From Campylobacteraceae bacterium (GTDB lineage: Bacteria > Campylobacterota > Campylobacteria > Campylobacterales > Sulfurovaceae), in the NCBI GenBank assembly GCA_027079365.1, contig JALWVW010000162.1, positions 1-18,427 on the forward strand: 18,427 nucleotides of DNA, given 5' to 3'. The notes beneath the pieces are model-generated. The model was not told where the DNA came from. It searched no databases and saw only the letters and a program-made list of their open reading frames with translations. Numbering within the stretch: position 1 is the stretch's first letter; each line of letters begins with the position of its first letter. A program made the translations under genes and the position numbers. This document shows, one piece after another, positions 15,501 through 18,427 of the stretch.

Positions 15501-16018
15501 AGCCTTTTGCTGATGTGCAGGGCAGGGCAAGCCATACTTTTAGCTTCCCCAGACAGCGACGCAAGCCACACAGGGCACTGAGCGACTTTTTCCAGCACGA
15601 CCGCCATGATGTGATCGCACTGACCTGTGTGAGTGCCGGTGCCAAATTCTCCGCCTACGAAAAAGAGCTCTACGATGCTGGTAAGTACCTAGAGTACAAT
15701 ATGGTACACGGCTTCTCCGTAGAGCTGGCAGAAGCCCTAGCAGAAGTAGCCCACAAGCAGATACGCATGGATCTGGGTATCTTGCGAGAGGATGAAGGTG
15801 GTACGCTGAGAGATGTTAGGATGCGCCGCTATCAGGGGGCAAGATACAGCTTCGGCTATGCTGCTTGTCCGGATTTGGAACAGAGTCGTATTATCTTTGA
15901 CCTACTCAAGCCTGAGGAGTTTGGCATAGAGCTGAGTGAGACCTTTCAGATACATCCTGAGCAGAGTACTACGGCTTTGGTGGTGCATCATAGTAAGGCT
16001 AGTTATTATGCGGTTTAG
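12509..16018 (+). CDS. metH: Cobalamin-dependent methionine synthase
   Basis: MetH transfers a methyl group from methyltetrahydrofolate via cobalamin to homocysteine. The protein is 1169 residues, slightly shorter than E. coli MetH (1227), with all four modules present. The homocysteine domain (about 1-325) starts at LVIDGATGTQIQ and has zinc ligands Cys230, Cys296 and Cys297 (LNCGTGP, GGCCGTTP). The pterin domain starts near GERSNSTGS at 346. In the cobalamin domain GDVHDVGKN carries the cobalt-ligand His732, followed by SGLLVKST and GGAALT. The C-terminal reactivation domain has the AdoMet motif RYSFGYAACPD. The TTG start at 12509 is preferred because AAGGAA lies five bases upstream; an ATG at 12524 has poor spacing. 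No cobalamin riboswitch fits in the nine-base gap after lpxD. Confidence 0.97.
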   Translation: MSIREMIEALLEERILVIDGATGTQIQNLEIPDAAWLDEAGAEQEGCNELLNATAPELMHSIHHAYATAGADLIKTNTFGTMPWVLDEYGMGERCYELSKKGAQIVKEVCEVFATPEKPRFVLGSIGPGTKLPSLGHIHYDEMFEGYKQTALGLIDGGCDIFMLETCQDPLQIKAALHGCEAASAERQVEIPIMVSVTIELSGSMLIGTDATTIVTILEPFDILSLGLNCGTGPDQAKKHLKVLSELCAIPLSMHANAGLPQNKGGYTYYPMGPEEFTAKQLEFTAFDGVSFLGGCCGTTPQHIHALQKAVGKIKPKKPTGHIEPSIASLFNTTALFQEPAPLLIGERSNSTGSKAFRELILASDYEGTLTVGQAQVRDGAHCLDVNVEFAGRDGAKDMKAIMELYNQKIPLPLMPDATRVHTMEEGLKCIGGKPIINSVNLEDGEEKFHAICKLAKKYGTALVCLTIDEVGMAKTTEEKVTQAERMYDMAVNGHGIDPRNLVFDMLTFTVGSGDEEYRDAAIQTLEAIRELHIRHPEVGSTLGLSNISFGLDVHARRFLNSVFLHHCLKAGLTTVIINVKHIVPLSKMSDADREICEELLFHPDDQSLFKFIEHFSDVKIEDEGADEAYTALSSEEKIKKLLMDGDKERMIPLVEEARYEIHPDRIVNEILIDAMKVVGELFGSGQMQLPFVLQSAETMKATVDYLNPYLTKQEKETDTTLVIGTVKGDVHDVGKNLVDIILSNNGFKVVNIGIKCDLEQYLEVAERQSIQAIGMSGLLVKSTAVMRDNLEEMAKQGITTPVLLGGAALTRDFVDDFCRPIYEGPIFYCRDAFDGVIAMSRIEKYNEDPSQPLDTRLAGDMKERVVKETKEVIIPPFDQIKMPEGEVAIPTPPFWGRRVLQKEQLDLEMVFDWVNQKSVIKMHWGYKKGKMEKAAYEQLLEEKVYPAYERLKREFLDKGLFDPTILYGYYPVRSNDQELLLFDESEGWNVDANANREPFADVQGRASHTFSFPRQRRKPHRALSDFFQHDRHDVIALTCVSAGAKFSAYEKELYDAGKYLEYNMVHGFSVELAEALAEVAHKQIRMDLGILREDEGGTLRDVRMRRYQGARYSFGYAACPDLEQSRIIFDLLKPEEFGIELSETFQIHPEQSTTALVVHHSKASYYAV

Positions 16019-16019
16019 C

Positions 16020-16586
16020 ATGGAACAAATATTCAGAGATATAAATACTTTATTGCAATGGAGTAAATTAAAAGCATTGCAACAAAACAAATTAGTTAAA
16101 ACATCGTATATATGGATTCTAATAGTACCGTTTTTATCGAAGTTTTTTTCTAAAATATCTGATAACTTAGTTTTCAATATTCAAGGAAAGGTATATGAAC
16201 TAGATTTAATATTACCTTTTTCATGGAAGATTTTTTTTATTTCAGCATTATTGTTTACTTTTGCAAATATGTTATTTTATTTATTCGCACCAAGAATTGT
16301 TAAGGAATATGAAGGTTATGGTGACTTTGAAGCACAAGGAAAAACTTATAAAAAATTAGAGGACTATTTCTCTAGTCACGAACATAGTAAAAGTATGGGA
16401 AGGATATATTGCAATGAGGGTGAAAAACCATTAGATGAGTTATTTTGGGAGATATATGAAGATAGAGATAAAAATACCCATAGTCTAGTTAGGTATTTCG
16501 CTTCACTATTGTATCTAATAGGTCTTGTTTTGTCAGGTTATATTTTCATACAGAGTATATGGTGGGTTATTTCAAGTTGGCTTTAA
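16020..16586 (+). CDS. AT-rich small membrane protein of unknown function
   Basis: I do not recognise this 188-residue protein. It has a short charged N-terminus, a likely membrane segment at 28-43 (YIWILIVPFLSKFF), a second at 68-90 (SWKIFFISALLFTFANMLFYLF), a charged soluble region (91-155, with EGYGDFEAQGKTYKKLEDYF) and a long hydrophobic C-terminal stretch (158-185). Base composition differs sharply from its neighbours: 16081-16140 has 16 G/C of 60, whereas 15721-15780 in metH has 32 of 60. This suggests acquisition by transfer. The ATG at 16020 is one base after the metH stop; an in-frame ATG at 16008 would overlap metH by 11 bases. No good ribosome binding site is seen, so it may depend on coupling to metH. 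GTAG palindromes follow directly downstream. Confidence 0.7.
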   Translation: MEQIFRDINTLLQWSKLKALQQNKLVKTSYIWILIVPFLSKFFSKISDNLVFNIQGKVYELDLILPFSWKIFFISALLFTFANMLFYLFAPRIVKEYEGYGDFEAQGKTYKKLEDYFSSHEHSKSMGRIYCNEGEKPLDELFWEIYEDRDKNTHSLVRYFASLLYLIGLVLSGYIFIQSIWWVISSWL

Positions 16587-16608
16587 TTTCAAATCACACT
16601 CATTAGGC

Positions 16609-16636
16609 GTAGGGTGTTGTCCCATGACAACACCCT
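16609..16636. repeat. REP-like element B: single GTAG-headed palindrome
   Basis: GTAG (16609-16612) leads into a perfect 11-bp stem, AGGGTGTTGTC (16611-16621) with GACAACACCCT (16626-16636), around a CCAT loop. It lies 22 bases after the stop of the AT-rich gene and could also act as a transcript-end hairpin. A truncated partner may remain near 16693-16700, where ATTGGTGTTGT repeats the inner half of the arm in the inverted position. Confidence 0.65.
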
Positions 16637-16716
16637 GAATAGATATGTAATTATTTTGTGTATGTATAAATGTATTGATGGTTCAAATTATTGGTGTTGT
16701 ACCCTTGCAAAAGAGC

Positions 16717-16857
16717 GTAGGTCGGGGTGCCCTCACCCCGACACCAATCTGCACACAATCAGAATGCAAACCATCATCATAATATAAATCGAATACTGAA
16801 TATCGATTTTGTATGTCATTCAAATCCAACCGTCGGGGTGAGGGCACCCCGACCTAC
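16717..16857. repeat. REPIN-like element C: perfect inverted pair of GTAG-headed palindromes
   Basis: The left unit (16717-16742) and right unit (16832-16857) are perfect 26-base inverted copies. Each is GTAG plus a 9-bp stem, GTCGGGGTG with CACCCCGAC, around a CCCT/AGGG loop. The 89-base spacer is AT-rich and contains a 7-bp dyad (AAATCGA 16786-16792, TCGATTT 16803-16809). Its reverse complement shares TGATGGTT and ATTGGTGT with the sequence between elements B and C. The outer CTAC of the right unit contains the stop codon of the catalase-like gene. Confidence 0.75.
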
Positions 16858-17852
16858 AGGAGATTCCCATAATCCAAATCCCCCCTCCATCTAGGGTGAT
16901 GAAAATGCAGCCGATGGTCGCAGGAGGTGGAGACGACGGAGGTGTCTAGCGTGATGGTGCCGATCTCCTGCCATGCTTTTTTGCCTTCTTCGTCTTTCTT
17001 GTTGGCTACAGAGATAGTGAAGATCAGTGGATGCTTGGGGGCGATGCGTAGCTCATCACGAAAATCTTTGGCATCAACTGTCTGTCCTTTTTTGGCTTCT
17101 ACTTTCATCCATCTAGGGGTGAGGATGTGAGATCGGTTTTTCTCTCCCAGCTCTGAGATCTCGTAGAGTTGTCTGATGCCGGGATGCTGGTCTGCTTTGG
17201 TAAAGGCATGGGTGAGTTCTAGTATATACAATGCATTTTTGAGTACCTGACTGGTAATGCTGGCTGGAGGCTCGTTGGTCAGGGCGACATCGGTGTAGTG
17301 CGCCGCATCAGTACCTCCCAGATCATCTATGAGGAAGAAGTTTGCACTGTTTTCACGATTGACCTGACGGGGATTGAGCGAGGGGAAGAGCTTGCCGGCA
17401 AAACCAAATGAGCGTATCTCGCCACTGTGTGTATTGGACAGAGCAGAGGATGCCCGTACGATGATGCGTGCTTTGCTGCGCTTTTTGAAATACCCACTGT
17501 ACCTGTTTTCCTTGTAGATCTCCCATGTGCCCTTGAGGCAGATACCATTGGGGTGCGCCAACTTGTCAAAAGGATGGAGTATATCGGCATGTGCATCCAG
17601 CGTACGCTGAGAATCTTTCAGGATGATATTTTTACCCCGAGAAACCAACTTCCCCCAAGATACCGTCTCTTGGGGTAGTGTACTCAAAGGATCCGACGCT
17701 ACCTGCATCCAGACATCTTGAAAACTGTTTTCGGTTGATTGTTTGACGGGGGTGATTTTTTTGGTATGCGCCAAGGTGGCTTGATTTCCCTTTGCTGTCG
17801 TACTGCAAGAGGAGAGGTGAAGTAGGATAAATATGAGGAATAATAGTTTCAA
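16854..17852 (-). CDS. Catalase-fold (y4iL/SrpA-like) lipoprotein
   Basis: This 332-residue protein starts with a lipoprotein signal, MKLLFLIFILLHLSSC, lipidated at Cys16. The body resembles the catalase-related family lacking the long catalase C-terminus. HPNGICLKGTWEI (His100) corresponds to the catalytic-His segment, IIVRASS (about 130-136) and IRSFGFAGKLF to the heme-pocket VRFS and VRGFAVK blocks, and SANFFLIDDLGG (169-180) to the FFIRD block. CDHRLHFHHPRW near the end matches the CxxLxFxPW-type terminus. The usual tyrosine heme ligand is not obvious: the expected region reads SHILTPRWM (241-249), so heme binding is uncertain. The TTG start is chosen for the lipobox and the AGGGAG five bases upstream. 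It is divergent from superoxide reductase, and its TAG stop lies inside a REP palindrome. Confidence 0.62.
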   Translation of the reverse strand: MKLLFLIFILLHLSSCSTTAKGNQATLAHTKKITPVKQSTENSFQDVWMQVASDPLSTLPQETVSWGKLVSRGKNIILKDSQRTLDAHADILHPFDKLAHPNGICLKGTWEIYKENRYSGYFKKRSKARIIVRASSALSNTHSGEIRSFGFAGKLFPSLNPRQVNRENSANFFLIDDLGGTDAAHYTDVALTNEPPASITSQVLKNALYILELTHAFTKADQHPGIRQLYEISELGEKNRSHILTPRWMKVEAKKGQTVDAKDFRDELRIAPKHPLIFTISVANKKDEEGKKAWQEIGTITLDTSVVSTSCDHRLHFHHPRWRGDLDYGNLL

Positions 17853-17883
17853 ATGTGCTCCCTGTCTTACAGTTTTGTTTTTC

Positions 17884-17889
17884 AGTATA
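17884..17889 (-). promoter_or_regulatory. Possible -10 box for the catalase-like lipoprotein gene
   Basis: On the minus strand TATACT lies 32 bases before the TTG start. No matching -35 is evident. Confidence 0.3.
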
Positions 17890-17959
17890 GCGAAATTAGA
17901 TTTTAGTGCCAGAGTGATCAAGCCTATGCTTAAAATAGGATGGGACTTATATGCATAAT

Positions 17960-17988
17960 TTGACAACAGGAATTAAATCGGATATACT
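17960..17988 (+). promoter_or_regulatory. Sigma-70 promoter of the superoxide reductase gene
   Basis: TTGACA (17960-17965), a 17-base spacer and TATACT (17983-17988) form a near-consensus promoter about 30 bases before the superoxide reductase start. It is one of only two promoters in the window with a full -35, the other being grpE. Both carry operator-like dyads, consistent with strong promoters held down by repressors. Confidence 0.72.
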
Positions 17989-17996
17989 ATATCCGA
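17978..17996 (+). promoter_or_regulatory. Perfect dyad operator over the superoxide reductase -10 box
   Basis: TCGGATAT-ACT-ATATCCGA is a perfect 8-3-8 inverted repeat covering the -10 hexamer. Position and symmetry are those of a dimeric repressor site. The cognate regulator is not identified. No second copy is seen before the Rrf2 gene or elsewhere among the intergenic regions I read. Confidence 0.6.
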
Positions 17997-18018
17997 ATTC
18001 ATACCAAAGGAGTATTTT

Positions 18019-18427
18019 ATGAATAGAAGAACCGCACTTAAGGCAACACTGCTTACGGCACTGTCAACCATCATGGCACAGGCCTATGACAAGAAACTCA
18101 TCGTAAACACCGCAGAGATCAAGATGAAAGACCCTGCCAATCCTACCAAGGGTGAGCTTAAGCATACACCAGAGATCAAACTGGGAGACAAGGATGCAAA
18201 GGGATATACCTTGGTAGAGGTCAATATCGGTCAGCAGGGGATCATCCATCCCAGTACTGCCAAACACTGGATCTATGAGATAGAACTGTTTGCTGATGGA
18301 CATAAGGTCTCTAGCGTCTCGCTGGAGCCAGAGACCTCTAGAGGCTACCTTGCTGCAAGAGTCAATCTGGAGCAAGTCAAAGAGCTCACTGCCAACTCCA
18401 AATGCAACCTGCATGGTACATATACTG
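18019..18427 (+). CDS. Exported superoxide reductase (desulfoferrodoxin/neelaredoxin family), 3' end outside window
   Basis: Superoxide reductase reduces superoxide to hydrogen peroxide at a mononuclear Fe(His)4Cys centre. The 136 visible residues show all five ligands with canonical spacing: His49 (ELKHTPEI), His77 and His83 (HPSTAKH, six apart), and Cys129 and His132 (CNLH, three apart). Lys48 next to the first His matches the catalytic lysine that guides superoxide. There is no N-terminal desulforedoxin Cys4 domain, so it is a 1Fe, class II-like form. The N-terminus MNRRTALKATLLTALSTIMAQA is a short twin-arginine-type signal, predicting export, whereas most characterised enzymes are cytoplasmic. 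The ATG follows AAAGGAG at 18006-18012. It is divergent from the catalase-like lipoprotein with a 166-base shared control region. Confidence 0.85.
   Translation, partial: MNRRTALKATLLTALSTIMAQAYDKKLIVNTAEIKMKDPANPTKGELKHTPEIKLGDKDAKGYTLVEVNIGQQGIIHPSTAKHWIYEIELFADGHKVSSVSLEPETSRGYLAARVNLEQVKELTANSKCNLHGTYT

Noticed and set aside
16587..16860. CRISPR array
   Set aside because: The repeats are inverted palindromes in pairs, not regularly spaced direct repeats, and no cas genes are near.

Overview
The window looks like a chromosomal segment of a Campylobacterota (epsilonproteobacterial) organism. A Sulfurovum- or Sulfurimonas-like genome is my inference. It rests on the RecR C-terminus, the short Aer/CetB-type PAS protein, HspR-type (HAIR) operators before grpE-dnaK, TATAAT-type -10 boxes that mostly lack a recognisable -35, and a moderate GC content. 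Genes are densely packed, with no tRNA, rRNA, CRISPR array or complete insertion sequence visible. No gene-free stretch exceeds about 270 bases.

Layout. Bases 1-335 are the 3' end of recR, converging with a DHH/DHHA1 phosphoesterase gene; the two stop codons overlap. A cysteine-containing Rrf2-type regulator lies upstream of the DHH gene, divergent from rpsO. An Aer/CetB-type PAS protein on the minus strand follows, then the heat-shock pair grpE-dnaK. The grpE promoter carries two tandem HAIR-like operators. Next come a membrane diguanylate cyclase-like (GGDEF) gene, a small CoA-binding-fold protein, threonine dehydratase (ilvA), an unknown coiled-coil membrane lipoprotein, and a co-directional run ilvB-ilvH-lpxD-metH plus a very AT-rich small membrane protein. 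The right end holds a divergent pair: a catalase-fold lipoprotein (minus) and a Tat-exported superoxide reductase (plus, cut by the window edge).

How the genes relate. ilvA and ilvBH cover the first committed steps of isoleucine and branched-chain amino-acid synthesis. lpxD (lipid A) and metH (methionine) are housekeeping genes that probably share transcription with them. grpE-dnaK form one heat-shock unit, apparently under HspR-like control, with no hrcA or CIRCE nearby. The divergent superoxide reductase and catalase-like genes suggest an exported oxidant-defence module. A perfect dyad sits on the superoxide reductase promoter.

The most distinctive non-coding structure is a set of GTAG-headed palindromes resembling REP/REPIN elements: an inverted pair between ilvH and lpxD, and a single unit plus a second inverted pair between the AT-rich gene and the catalase-like gene. 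One of these palindromes supplies the stop codon of the catalase-like gene. Their mobilising RAYT transposase is not in this window.
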